In this document: piece after piece, positions 1 to 8,915 of the stretch
Numbering within the stretch: the stretch's first letter is position 1
How the letters are laid out: each line of letters begins with the position of its first letter
Assembly (NCBI RefSeq): GCF_004682055.1
Contig: NZ_QUZU01000058.1
Coordinates: 1-35,250 of the forward strand
Direction: 5' to 3'
From: Pseudomonas kairouanensis
GTDB taxonomy: Bacteria; Pseudomonadota; Gammaproteobacteria; Pseudomonadales; Pseudomonadaceae
Length of the DNA: 35,250 bases
Translations under genes and position numbers: made by a program
The notes under the pieces: model-generated
Seen by the model: only the letters and a program-made list of their open reading frames with translations
Databases searched by the model: none
Told to the model about the DNA's origin: nothing

Positions 1-131
1 AATGCGGTGTGTCAGTCAACTTATTCATTGGCTGACACACCGCATTCGCGAGCAAGCCCGCTCCCACAGTTTTGACCGAGTACGGCCAAAAAAACCGGTC
101 GGCTCCAAGGCCGCCGCGCTCTTGCTTTTGA
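1..131. repeat. REPIN (inner part and right REP) plus conserved tail
   Basis: Bases 1-15 and 32-46 form a perfect 15-bp inverted repeat around a short spacer, and 47-68 continues as a REP core (reverse complement of the Pseudomonas GTGGGAGCGGGCTTGC type). The left REP is cut off by the window edge. Bases 69-131 form a tail (ending around CGCGCTCTTGCTTTTGATC) that also follows the REP near 21190-21312 and, shortened, the one near 11134-11214. The element abuts the stop codon of the ABC ATPase gene, and the end of the tail supplies the stop triplet. On the minus strand it would be transcribed as a hairpin in the 3' end of the operon mRNA. It is a dispersed non-coding repeat; any terminator or mRNA-stabilising role is inference. 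Confidence 0.85.
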
Positions 132-1742
132 TCACCCCACCTCCAACAACCGCCCCGGAATATCCGCCAACAAACTGCGCGTGTACTCACTCTCCGGCGC
201 CGTAAAAATCCGCTCGCAATCCCCCTGCTCCACCACCCTACCCGAACGCATCACCACCACATGATCAGAAATCTGCCGCACCACCGCCAAGTCGTGGGAG
301 ATGAACAGGTAGCTCAACCCCAAGCGTTCCTGCAAATCCGCCAGTAACTTCAAGATTTGCCCCTGAATCGACGCATCCAGCGCCGACAACGGCTCATCCA
401 ACACCAGCAGCTGCGGCTCCAGCGCCAATGCCCGTGCAATCGCCACGCGCTGGCGTTGCCCGCCAGATAATTCCACTGGCCGGCTGCCCAGCAAGCGCGC
501 AGGCAATTCCACTTGCTCCAGTAAGGTCGCTGCTCGCTGCCGTCGCCACGCGGCATCACCGATATCAAACGCCTGCAACGGCTCGCTGATGATCTGCTCC
601 AGGCTCAACCGCGGGTTCAGTGAGGCGTAGGGGTTCTGGTAAACCACCTGGATCCGCCGTCGCAACCCCTGCCAATCGCGTCGTGACAGGCGGCTGATGT
701 CTTGCCCGTCAAACACCACGCTGCCGCTGTGCAGCCGTTCCAGGCCCAGGATCAAACGCGCTGTGGTGGACTTGCCCGAGCCCGACTCCCCTACCAGGCT
801 GGTGGTGCCATGACGCGGCAGATGGAACGACACATCATCCACCGCCAATGGCCCCGGTTGGCGCCAGGTGGAGAAGTCCTTGCTCAAGCCCTTTACCGTC
901 AACAGCGGCGTGTCATCCACCCGTACCACACGGGCCTGGCGCCGTTGCTGCACCAGCAAGCTCGGTGCGGCCTCCAGCAATTGCCGCGTATAAGCATGCT
1001 GCGGCGCCTGGAACACTCGCCGCGCCTCGCCTGTCTCGACAATCCGTCCCTGGTGCATCACCAGCAACCGGTCCGCCCGGTCCAGCGCCACGCCCAGGTC
1101 ATGGGTAATCAACAGCACCGCCGTCCCCCGTTCGCGGGCCAGGGTTTGCAGGCGGTCGAGGACCTGCCGCTGCACCCCCACATCCAGGGCGCTGGTGGGT
1201 TCGTCGGCGATCACCAGCGGTGGGTCGTTGGCCAGGGCAATGGCGATCAGCACCCGTTGGCGCATGCCGCCGGACAACTGATGGGGATAACCGCGCGCCA
1301 CCCGTTCGGCATCCACCAGGCCCACTTCCCGAAGCAAGTCCAGACTGCGTTGCCGCGCCAGGGTTTTAGGCACGCCGTGCAAGGTCAGAGCTTCCACCAG
1401 TTGCTGGCCGATGCGCTTGACCGGGTCCAGGGACAGCGCCGGGTCTTGCGGCACAAAGCCCACGCTGCGCCCCCGAATGCTTTGCCATTGGCGTTCACTG
1501 GCGGTGATCAACTCCTGCCCCGCCAGGCGGATGCTGCCAGACTCGATCTGCGCATTGCCCGCCAATAACCCCACCAACGCCGCAGCCGTGGTGGATTTTC
1601 CCGAGCCGGACTCGCCGACAATCGCCAGGATTTCCCCAGCCTTGAGTTGAAAGTCGATACCCGCCACCCCTTCAGTGCGACCTTCACGACCGTGGTAGGC
1701 AATGCGCAGGTCACGCACATCCAGCAAAACGTGCTCGCTCAT
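132..1742 (-). CDS. Peptide/nickel-type ABC transporter, fused double ATPase
   Basis: Energy-coupling subunit of a DppBCDF/GsiA-like importer, 536 residues, with two complete ATPase cassettes in one chain (the DppD-DppF fusion arrangement seen in YejF and GsiA). Cassette 1 has Walker A GESGSGKST at 43-51, signature LSGGM at 156-160 and Walker B with DEPTSALD near 180. Cassette 2 has Walker A at 318-326, signature LSGGQ at 425-429 and Walker B with DEPLSALD near 449. Each cassette ends in the oligopeptide-transporter tail (YTRQLLEAAP, YTRSLLADIP). The start at 1742 is chosen because its ATG overlaps the permease stop by four bases (ATGA); a longer reading to 2027 would run far into the permease gene. 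It is the last gene of the operon and should act at the cytoplasmic face with the two upstream permeases. The substrate is unknown. Confidence 0.93.
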   Translation of the reverse strand: MSEHVLLDVRDLRIAYHGREGRTEGVAGIDFQLKAGEILAIVGESGSGKSTTAAALVGLLAGNAQIESGSIRLAGQELITASERQWQSIRGRSVGFVPQDPALSLDPVKRIGQQLVEALTLHGVPKTLARQRSLDLLREVGLVDAERVARGYPHQLSGGMRQRVLIAIALANDPPLVIADEPTSALDVGVQRQVLDRLQTLARERGTAVLLITHDLGVALDRADRLLVMHQGRIVETGEARRVFQAPQHAYTRQLLEAAPSLLVQQRRQARVVRVDDTPLLTVKGLSKDFSTWRQPGPLAVDDVSFHLPRHGTTSLVGESGSGKSTTARLILGLERLHSGSVVFDGQDISRLSRRDWQGLRRRIQVVYQNPYASLNPRLSLEQIISEPLQAFDIGDAAWRRQRAATLLEQVELPARLLGSRPVELSGGQRQRVAIARALALEPQLLVLDEPLSALDASIQGQILKLLADLQERLGLSYLFISHDLAVVRQISDHVVVMRSGRVVEQGDCERIFTAPESEYTRSLLADIPGRLLEVG

Positions 1743-2593
1743 CGTGTCGCTCCTGGGTCCTGTTGCAACGCCCGCGCCAGTTGGTTGGCCGACACCACCA
1801 CCGCCGCCACCACCAGGCCCGGCAGGCTGGTGTACCACCAGGCAGAAATCATGTAGTTGCGCCCTTCGGCCACCAGCAAGCCCCATTCGGGTTGCGGCGG
1901 CGGCGCGCCAAAGCCCAGAAAGCTCAAGGCCGACACCGACAGCACCGCGCTGCCGAACTCCAGCGCCGCCAAGGCCAACACCGGCGCGCTGGCGTGGGGC
2001 AGGATATGCCGCACGATGATGGTCCACGGCCCCACACCACAGGCCGTGGCGGCTTCAACGAAGGTACTGGCGCGCCAGCGCAGCACCTCACCGCGCACCA
2101 GCCGGGCAAAGGTCGCCACCGACGACAAGCCCACCGCCAACGCGATATTCACCGTGCCAAACCCCAGCACCGTGATGACGGCCATCGCCAGCAACAACGC
2201 GGGGATCGCCATCAGCACTTCCACCAGGCGCATCAGCACCGCATCGACCCAACCACCAAAGAACCCGGCCAACACGCCGAGCACAATGCCGCTGAACAAG
2301 GCGATCAACACCGCCAGCAACGTGGCGCGCAACGACAGGCCGGCGCCGTACACGGTGCGGCTGTAGAGGTCGCGCCCCAGGTGATCGGTGCCAAACCAAT
2401 GGGCTGTGGACGGGCTTTGCAACGCGTTGGCCGGCACGCCAAGCAACGGGTCGAAGTGGGTAAACAGCGGCGGCCACACTGCCCAACCGAGCACCAGCAA
2501 CAACACGATCACCCCCAGCGGCAACAACGGGCGGCGTCGCAGCACAGTGAAATAACGCGGCCGTGGCAACACGGCAGGCAATGCAAGGCTCAT
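1739..2593 (-). CDS. ABC transporter permease, DppC-like
   Basis: Inner-membrane subunit of a peptide/nickel-family importer, 284 residues, which is normal for DppC/OppC. It has an N-terminal transmembrane segment (about 24-46), then the family hallmark FGTDHLGRDLYSR (about 68-80), followed by further hydrophobic helices. The cytoplasmic coupling-loop motif, EAA-like around FVEAATACGVGPWTIIVRHILP, lies in the second half. The ATG overlaps the stop of the DppB-like gene by four bases and its own stop overlaps the ATPase start by four, implying translational coupling. It would pair with the DppB-like permease to form the channel. The family is secure; the transported compound is not indicated. 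Confidence 0.93.
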   Translation of the reverse strand: MSLALPAVLPRPRYFTVLRRRPLLPLGVIVLLLVLGWAVWPPLFTHFDPLLGVPANALQSPSTAHWFGTDHLGRDLYSRTVYGAGLSLRATLLAVLIALFSGIVLGVLAGFFGGWVDAVLMRLVEVLMAIPALLLAMAVITVLGFGTVNIALAVGLSSVATFARLVRGEVLRWRASTFVEAATACGVGPWTIIVRHILPHASAPVLALAALEFGSAVLSVSALSFLGFGAPPPQPEWGLLVAEGRNYMISAWWYTSLPGLVVAAVVVSANQLARALQQDPGATR

Positions 2594-3540
2594 CGGGCGG
2601 CTCCGCGAATACGTGGGTCAAGTAACGGGTACAGCAGGTCCACCAACAGGTTGACCGTGATGAAGATCAGCGCCGCCAGCACCACCACACCCTGCACCAC
2701 CGGGATGTCCTGGCTGCTCACTGCGCCCTGGGCCAGGCGGCCAATGCCCTCACGGGAGAACACGGTTTCGGTGACCACCGAGCCCGCCAACAGCGAGCCG
2801 ACAATCACCCCGCTCAAGCTGAGGATCGGGATCACCGCGTTATGCAGCACATGGGTCAACAACACCCGCGACGGGCTCAGGCCCTTGGCGCGCAGCGCAT
2901 CCACAAAAGGCAGGCGCGAGGTGGCCGCCAGCGAGCGCGCCAGTACCTGGGCAATGACCGCGCTGGTGGGAATCGCCAGGGTCAGCGTTGGCAACACCAG
3001 CGAGGCCAGGCCTTGATTACCCATCGCCGGGAACCAGTGCCAGCCGAACGAAAACCACTGCAGCAGCAACAGCCCAACCCAGAAGGTCGGCAACGACACC
3101 GCCACCGCCGGCAAACCGAGCAGCACATCCCGCAGCCAGCGCTGGCGGGTCAGGCTGGCCAGCAACGCCAGGCCCACACCCAGTACCAGCGACACCACCA
3201 ACGATGCCACGGCCAATAACGCCGTCTTCGGCAGCGCCTGCGCCAACGAGGCCGAGACCGGCTGGCCACTCTGGATCGAGTCGCCAAAGTCCAGCTGCAC
3301 GGCATTCCACAACGCGATGCCATACTGCACGGCCAGCGGTTCATCCAAGTGATATTGCGCACGAAGCTGCGCCACTTGCTGCGGGTTCACCGCCGTCTGC
3401 TCGCCGCTCTGGTTAAGCATGATGCTTACCGGGTCGCTGGGCAGCGCATACAGAATCACGAACGACAAACTGAACGCCGCCCACAACACCAGCAACGCCT
3501 GCCCACCACGTCCCAACAGATAAAACGCTGCGCCCTTCAT
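2590..3540 (-). CDS. ABC transporter permease, DppB-like
   Basis: Second channel subunit of the peptide/nickel-type importer, 316 residues. It shows the DppB/OppB pattern: N-terminal transmembrane helix (about 9-30), a large periplasmic loop containing the conserved run around PQQVAQLRAQYHLDEPLAVQY (about 53-73), then FGDSIQSGQPV before the remaining helices. The coupling loop reads FVDALRAKGLSPSRVLLTHVL, and the protein ends in the family-typical LLYPLLDPRIR. It starts with an ATGA overlap at the end of the binding-protein gene and ends with one at the DppC-like gene. Homologues serve dipeptides, glutathione, nickel or other small solutes, so the specificity has to come from the binding protein. 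Confidence 0.93.
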   Translation of the reverse strand: MKGAAFYLLGRGGQALLVLWAAFSLSFVILYALPSDPVSIMLNQSGEQTAVNPQQVAQLRAQYHLDEPLAVQYGIALWNAVQLDFGDSIQSGQPVSASLAQALPKTALLAVASLVVSLVLGVGLALLASLTRQRWLRDVLLGLPAVAVSLPTFWVGLLLLQWFSFGWHWFPAMGNQGLASLVLPTLTLAIPTSAVIAQVLARSLAATSRLPFVDALRAKGLSPSRVLLTHVLHNAVIPILSLSGVIVGSLLAGSVVTETVFSREGIGRLAQGAVSSQDIPVVQGVVVLAALIFITVNLLVDLLYPLLDPRIRGAAR

Positions 3541-5111
3541 GGCTGCAACCAGGTGTCGAAGAACTGCAACCGTGACGACGCTTCGTAATGCAGACCCTGC
3601 ACGTTCTTGCCATGGGCCAACACCGTCGCCAGCTCCACCAGGGCAATCGCATGGCCGTCGCGCAACAACAGCTCGCTGGCCTGATCGATCAATATTTGGC
3701 GCTTGGCAGTGTCGAGGGTCTCGGAGGACTCGCGCAACAGCCGGTCCACCTCACTCGGCTCACGCTTGTTGATGTTGTAGCCAGGGGCGTAATACACGGT
3801 GCGCAGCACATCGGGGTCGGCGCGGGTCAGGTTGAGAAAGCGCACGCTGAAATCCCCGCCCGCCTGGATCGCCGTCACCTGGCTGATGGTGGATTTATTC
3901 AGTAGAAACTCGATACCCACGCCCTTCAACTGCTGCTGCACCAGTTCCAGGATCGGTGTCTGCTGCCAGTAGTCCAGGCGAAACGACAGGCGCGTACCAT
4001 TCTTGACCCGCACACCGTCGGCGCCTAGGTGCCAGCCGGCTTCGTCGAGCAATTGACGTGCACCGTCCGGGTCGTACGCCAACAAGCTGGAAAAGTCGCG
4101 GTACAGCGGCGTGCTGGTGGCAAGCAACGCAGTGGCCGGTTTCTGATAGCGCGAAATGATGCGCTGCAACTCGGCACGATCAATCGCCTTGCTCAACGCC
4201 TGGCGCACCTTGATATCGGCGAACAACGGCGTCGACTCGTTCAGCGCCAGGTTGAACACCACGCCTGGGTTGGCACGGGTCAACAGCACCAGGCCCTGGC
4301 CCTCGATGCTTGGCTCATCCTGGGGCGCCACACTGGTGTTCACGTCGATCTGCCCGGACGCCAGGCTGCCCAGGCGCACGCCGGATTCGGGGATGATCAA
4401 AAACTCGATGCCGTCCAGCCAGGCCTTGCCTTTGTGCGCCGACAACGACGAACCCCAGGCGTAATCGTCGCGCCGCTCCAGCGAAACCTTTTGGTTATGC
4501 ACGAATGACTTGAGCACAAATGGCCCCGAGCCCACCAACTGGCCCTGGCAACGATCCGCCGAAGGCAGCGCCAGGTTGGCCGGCGACAGCAGGCCCAAGG
4601 TCATGGTGGAGGTGGCTTGCAGGAATTGCGCGTTGGGTTGCTCAAATTCCACCACCACGGTGTGGCTGTCTGGCGTCTCGATATTTTTCAGCCCTGCCAG
4701 GTAGGTCGCCCCCAGGATCGAACGCGCGCCCAGGGCCACGATGGCTTCCAGGTTGGTCTTGACCGCTGCCGCATCCACCGCCGCGCCGTCACTGAAGGTG
4801 GCGCCCTGGCGCAGCACGAAGGTAAAGCGGCGCGAGTCCGCATCCACCTCCCAACGCTCGGCCAGCCAGGGCACGATATCGCCGGTGACCGGGTCTTGAT
4901 CGGTCAACGAATCCACCACTTGCCGCCCCACGTTCAGGGCGGTGTTGTTACCGGCCTGCTGCGGATCGACGCATTGCGGGTCGCCGTCCAGCGCCACGCG
5001 CAGGGTGCCACCGCCCTGGGGTTTGCTGGCATCGGCCTGGGGCGTTTTGTCGGAAGGCCCCCCGCACGCCGCCAGGAGCAACGCCAGCAGCGCGACTGAA
5101 AACTGCTTCAT
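3537..5111 (-). CDS. Peptide/nickel-type ABC substrate-binding lipoprotein
   Basis: Periplasmic solute receptor of the SBP_bac_5 family, 524 residues, close to DppA/OppA length. A lipoprotein signal is visible: charged start, hydrophobic stretch and lipobox LAAC with Cys17, so it is probably anchored by lipid. Mature-domain hallmarks include GGTLRVALDGDP near 30-42 and the segment with GATFSDGAAVDAAAVKTNLE around 105-125. The ATG at 5111 is preferred over an upstream reading to 5306 because it opens with the lipoprotein signal, has GGGAG seven bases upstream, and overlaps the monooxygenase stop by four bases. It should hand substrate to the two downstream permeases. Its direct linkage to a flavin monooxygenase suggests the cargo is that enzyme's substrate or precursor (inference). 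Confidence 0.92.
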   Translation of the reverse strand: MKQFSVALLALLLAACGGPSDKTPQADASKPQGGGTLRVALDGDPQCVDPQQAGNNTALNVGRQVVDSLTDQDPVTGDIVPWLAERWEVDADSRRFTFVLRQGATFSDGAAVDAAAVKTNLEAIVALGARSILGATYLAGLKNIETPDSHTVVVEFEQPNAQFLQATSTMTLGLLSPANLALPSADRCQGQLVGSGPFVLKSFVHNQKVSLERRDDYAWGSSLSAHKGKAWLDGIEFLIIPESGVRLGSLASGQIDVNTSVAPQDEPSIEGQGLVLLTRANPGVVFNLALNESTPLFADIKVRQALSKAIDRAELQRIISRYQKPATALLATSTPLYRDFSSLLAYDPDGARQLLDEAGWHLGADGVRVKNGTRLSFRLDYWQQTPILELVQQQLKGVGIEFLLNKSTISQVTAIQAGGDFSVRFLNLTRADPDVLRTVYYAPGYNINKREPSEVDRLLRESSETLDTAKRQILIDQASELLLRDGHAIALVELATVLAHGKNVQGLHYEASSRLQFFDTWLQP

Positions 5112-6451
5112 GCACGCGCTCCCTGATGACGGTTGGCAATAAACGGCAAGCCCAGGTTTTCCCGCAGGGTCTGGCCCTGGTATTGCGTGCGGAACAGGCC
5201 CCGGCGCTGCAACTCGGGCACCACGCCTTCGGCAAAATCCGCTACGCCCTGGTGCAGCCCCGAAAACATCACATTGAAGCCATCGGCCGCGCCGCTTTCG
5301 AACCACTCCTGGAAGTCATCCGCCACGCTTTCAGGCGTGCCTATCAGGATCCGATGCCCACCGGCAGTGAGCTTGTTGAACAACTCGCGCACCGTGGGGC
5401 GCTCGCGGCGGATCAGGTCGAACACCAGTTTCTGACGGCTCTTGTGGGTATTGGTGTCGAAGTGCTCCGGTGGCAGCGGCACCAGGGAATCGAACGGCAA
5501 CTCCGACAGGTCAAACCCCAGGCTGGTAAAGCGCGAGATGGAACTGAGGAAAGCCTTGGGGTCTTGCAGCGCTTGCAACTGGTCGTATTTGGCCTGGGCT
5601 TCGGCCTGGGTGCGGCCGATCACCGTAGACACCCCTGGCAGCACCTTCAGGTGCTCGGGGTTGCGCCCCAGCGCGGCGGCGGTCTGCTTGATGTCCTGAT
5701 AAAACGCCAGGCCCTGGGCCACCGTGTGCTGCGCGGTAAAAATCAACTCCCCTGCCCGCGCCGCCAAACGCCGCCCCGCGTCGGACGAGCCCGCCTGGGC
5801 AATCACCGGATAACCCTGCACCGGCCGCGAGGCATTGAGCGGGCCTTGAACCTGGAAGTGTTTGCCATGGTGGTTGAGCACATGCAGCTTGTCGGTATCC
5901 AGCCATTGGCCGCTGGCCTTGTCCTGGATAAATGCATCGTCGGCCCAGCTGTCCCACAGGCCGGTGACCACGTCGTAGAACTCCTCGGCACGCTCGTAGC
6001 GGTCGGCATGCTGGATGTGGTCGTCGCGGTTGAAGTTCTCGCCGCCGCCCAATGACGTGACCAAATTCCAGCCCACTCGGCCGCCGCTCAGGTGGTCGAT
6101 ATTGGCGAACTTGCGCGCAATGTTGTAAGGCTCGTTGTAGGTGGTGCTGGCGGTGGCGATCAGGCCGATATGCCGCGTGGCCAGGGCCAGCGCCGGCAGC
6201 AACACCAGCGGGTCCCAGCGCACGCTATTGGGGCCGCGCGCCAGGGCCAGTGGGTCGAGGTCGACATTAACCGAATCGTTGAAAAACAGCGCGTGAAAGC
6301 GCGCCGCTTCAAGCTTTTCGGCGATCCAGCGGTAGTGCTCGAAATCGCTGAACGAGTCCTTGGCCGCGCTCGGGTGGCGCCATGCAGAGCCCATGATGCC
6401 GGCACTGGGGATGAAGGCGCCGAGCAGTATTTGGCGGTCTTGTTGGCTCAT
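5108..6451 (-). CDS. Flavin-dependent monooxygenase, NtaA/SnaA/DszA family
   Basis: Bacterial luciferase-fold enzyme of 447 residues, the usual size of the NtaA/SnaA/DszA(SoxA) branch. Enzymes of this branch use FMNH2 delivered by a separate reductase to hydroxylate or cleave substrates such as nitrilotriacetate, sulfones or thioethers. Visible family signatures are the N-terminal GAFIPSAGIMGSAWR region, HALFFNDSVNVD, the strand-loop SGGRVGWNLVTS (about 125-136) and IAQAGSSDAGRRLAAR around residue 220. The ATG at 6451 has GAGGA seven bases upstream; a longer frame to 6652 would lie over the TonB receptor gene. It sits between the TonB receptor and the importer and is coupled to the latter by ATGA. 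No flavin reductase gene is in the window, so FMNH2 must come from elsewhere. The substrate is unknown. Confidence 0.93.
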   Translation of the reverse strand: MSQQDRQILLGAFIPSAGIMGSAWRHPSAAKDSFSDFEHYRWIAEKLEAARFHALFFNDSVNVDLDPLALARGPNSVRWDPLVLLPALALATRHIGLIATASTTYNEPYNIARKFANIDHLSGGRVGWNLVTSLGGGENFNRDDHIQHADRYERAEEFYDVVTGLWDSWADDAFIQDKASGQWLDTDKLHVLNHHGKHFQVQGPLNASRPVQGYPVIAQAGSSDAGRRLAARAGELIFTAQHTVAQGLAFYQDIKQTAAALGRNPEHLKVLPGVSTVIGRTQAEAQAKYDQLQALQDPKAFLSSISRFTSLGFDLSELPFDSLVPLPPEHFDTNTHKSRQKLVFDLIRRERPTVRELFNKLTAGGHRILIGTPESVADDFQEWFESGAADGFNVMFSGLHQGVADFAEGVVPELQRRGLFRTQYQGQTLRENLGLPFIANRHQGARA

Positions 6452-6464
6452 GTCGCAGTCCTCA

Positions 6465-8909
6465 TCAGAAGTTGTAGGTGGCGCGGGTGTACCAGAACGC
6501 ACCATAGGGATCGAACGGCGAGATGCTGCCGAACTTCGGAAAACCGTTGACGTCGCCTTGGGGGAACGCGTTGTTGTCGGCGCGCACGTTGAGGATGTTG
6601 TTGCCGCCCACCGCCAGGTTGAGGTTTTTGGTGAAGTTGTAGGCCACCTCAAGATCGGTCAGCCATTTGGCGCCGTAGGTCACGTCGTAGGCGGGGTTGG
6701 CGTCGCGGGCGATGACTTTGTCGTAACGGGTCAGGCCGGCGTTGACGTCGAAGTTGTCGACCTTCCAGTTGGCGCTCAGGATCAGCTTGGTCTTGGGGTT
6801 GGCCACGGTCAGGTAACCCTGGGCCACGCGGTCGAACAGCACCAGGTTGCTGCCGGCGGACGTGAGGGAAGCCGGCGTGGACTTGATGCTGTCGATGGTG
6901 GTTTTGTTGTAGTTGGCCGCTACACCGTATTTGACGGTACCGAGGGCGCCGTAATCGACGCGGTAATCGGTGACCAAATCGATACCGCGAGTGGTGGTGT
7001 CGGCGGCGTTGGTGAAGTACTTCACCCGATAGCCAGGGCGGTAGCCGTTGGCCTGCAGAATCTGGTCAACCCCGGTGCCGTACAGGAAGCCGGTCTGGGC
7101 GATGCGGTCGCGGATCTCGATCTGGTAAGCGTCCAGGGTCACGTTGGCTTCCGGCAACGGTTTCCAGGCAAACCCGACGCTGATATTGCGCGACTTCTCC
7201 GGCTTGAGCGCCTCGGCACCCAGGGCCTGGCCCAATACGGAATCGACCCGCACCGACTTGGCCTCGACGAACTGCGCCACGCCGTTGACCGAGGTGTACT
7301 GGTTGGCGGTTTGCGCATACACCGACTGGGACAGCGACGGCGCACGGAAGCCATTGCTCAAGGTGCCGCGCAGGGCGAATTCCGGAGTCAGGTCGTAGCG
7401 CAGCGAGAGCTTGCCGCTGCGGGTGTTGCCCGAGTCGTCATCGTAGTGCTCAAAGCGCCCGGCCACGCCCACATAGAGTTTTTCCGTGGGGTTGACGCCC
7501 ACGTCCACATAACTGGCGTAGCTGTTGCGGCTGGCCTGGCCTTCGTCTTCCGGGGTCAGGGTGATCGCGCCCTGGGCGCCCACTGCGCCAGGCTGCCCGG
7601 CCAACGGGCCGCTGGGGTAGATATAGCCACCGTTGATGTACGACAGCGGGTTGCCAGACTCGGTCTTGTAGCGCTCATGCCGGTGCTCAAGGCCTCCGGA
7701 GATTTGCAGCGGTTTGCTCAAGCCCACTTCGAAGGCGCGGGTGAGGTCGAGGTTGTTGGTCCATTGGTCGAAGTAGTTGGTGTAGGTGGTGAAGTGGGTC
7801 GGGCTCGACGGGCCCAGGGAGGCGTTGAGGGTCTCGTCGGCACCGGCCACGCCCTTGTCGCGGCCGAAGGTGGAGCTTAAATCCCAGTTCCACTCGGCCA
7901 CCTTGCCTTTGCCGCCGGCGGCCACCTGGTAGTCGGTTTCGCGCAGGGTGTAGAACGGCGCGGTGCCGTCGGGGTAGATCGAGGGAATGATATTGGTGGA
8001 GTTGGGCCGCCGGTAGTTCTGCCCACCCCGCGCATCACGGTTGCTGAGGGTAGAGAACGAATACAGGGTCACGTCGTCCAGGGGCAATTCGGCGTTGTAG
8101 GCGACGTTGATCGCCTTGATTTTCGGCAGGCCGTTTTTCTGCACGTCCTTGTCATTGGCCTCACGCGGGTCGGCGGAGCCGTCGGGCTGGCGGTAGTAGA
8201 ACGCACCCGTCGCGTCCCGCGCGCGTACGGCGGTCTGCTGGGACTTGGCGTCCAGGGACAGGTTGAAGAAGCCGTCGTTGGGCAAGGCAAAACCGCTGTT
8301 CAGGGTTTGCCGAATGATGCCGCCGTCGCCCTTGGTGTATTCGCCATAAGAGGTACTGGCCGAGCCGCCATGGTCGTTCTGCTTGAGGATGATATTGATC
8401 ACCCCGGCAATTGCATCCGAACCGTACTGGGCCGAGGCGCCGTCGCGCAGCACTTCGATATGGTCGATGGCGCTCACCGGGATCATGTCCAGGTCCACCG
8501 GGTTGGTGCCGTAGGCCGCGGTGGAATCAAGGTTGATCACCGCGCTGTTGTGGCGGCGCTTGCCGTTGACCAGCACCAGCACGTTGGAACCGTTGAGGCC
8601 GCGCAGGCTGTAGGGCCGGGCGATGCTGTCGTTGGACGAGCCGGACGGGCGCTGGGAAAACGACGGCAGGGTTTTCTGCAAGGCGGCGCGCAGGCTGCTG
8701 TCGCCGGTTTTCTCCAGTTGCTGGGCGCTGATCACATCGATGGGCGCCGGGCTGCTGGTGACGGTGCGCGCTTCGCTGCCCCGGGAGCCGGTGACGATCA
8801 CCGTGTCGAGGGTGTCATCGCTGGTGGCGCCGTAGGCCGGCAGCATGGAAAAGCCGGCGAACATCAGGGGCGCCAGTTGCAGGGTGGAACGGTAGGCAGT
8901 GAGTTTCAT
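6465..8909 (-). CDS. TonB-dependent outer-membrane receptor
   Basis: Ligand-gated porin of 814 residues that uses TonB energy to bring scarce solutes across the outer membrane. A signal peptide (about 1-27, ending AYG) is followed by a TonB-box-like segment TLDTVIVTG at 33-41. The plug domain has NVLVLVNGKRRH and the hallmark IEVLRDGASAQYGSDAIAG near 150-170. A 22-strand-type barrel follows, ending in aromatic YTRATYNF as expected for BAM-assembled proteins. It is a paralogue of the receptor at 17376-19769: plug motifs align almost word for word. It starts 6 bases after the binding-protein stop and ends 13 bases before the monooxygenase. No siderophore synthesis genes are nearby, so its linkage to importer and oxygenase points to an organic nutrient rather than iron (inference). 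Confidence 0.94.
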   Translation of the reverse strand: MKLTAYRSTLQLAPLMFAGFSMLPAYGATSDDTLDTVIVTGSRGSEARTVTSSPAPIDVISAQQLEKTGDSSLRAALQKTLPSFSQRPSGSSNDSIARPYSLRGLNGSNVLVLVNGKRRHNSAVINLDSTAAYGTNPVDLDMIPVSAIDHIEVLRDGASAQYGSDAIAGVINIILKQNDHGGSASTSYGEYTKGDGGIIRQTLNSGFALPNDGFFNLSLDAKSQQTAVRARDATGAFYYRQPDGSADPREANDKDVQKNGLPKIKAINVAYNAELPLDDVTLYSFSTLSNRDARGGQNYRRPNSTNIIPSIYPDGTAPFYTLRETDYQVAAGGKGKVAEWNWDLSSTFGRDKGVAGADETLNASLGPSSPTHFTTYTNYFDQWTNNLDLTRAFEVGLSKPLQISGGLEHRHERYKTESGNPLSYINGGYIYPSGPLAGQPGAVGAQGAITLTPEDEGQASRNSYASYVDVGVNPTEKLYVGVAGRFEHYDDDSGNTRSGKLSLRYDLTPEFALRGTLSNGFRAPSLSQSVYAQTANQYTSVNGVAQFVEAKSVRVDSVLGQALGAEALKPEKSRNISVGFAWKPLPEANVTLDAYQIEIRDRIAQTGFLYGTGVDQILQANGYRPGYRVKYFTNAADTTTRGIDLVTDYRVDYGALGTVKYGVAANYNKTTIDSIKSTPASLTSAGSNLVLFDRVAQGYLTVANPKTKLILSANWKVDNFDVNAGLTRYDKVIARDANPAYDVTYGAKWLTDLEVAYNFTKNLNLAVGGNNILNVRADNNAFPQGDVNGFPKFGSISPFDPYGAFWYTRATYNF

Positions 8910-8915
8910 GGCAGG

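Noticed and set aside
1743..2027. Upstream extension of the double-ATPase gene
   Set aside because: The extension lies inside the permease gene and has no transporter-like sequence; the ATGA overlap at 1742 gives a normal N-terminus.
1763..3016. A 417-codon plus-strand open frame opposite the permease genes
   Set aside because: Low-complexity Gln/Arg/His-rich translation, antisense to two clear transport genes.
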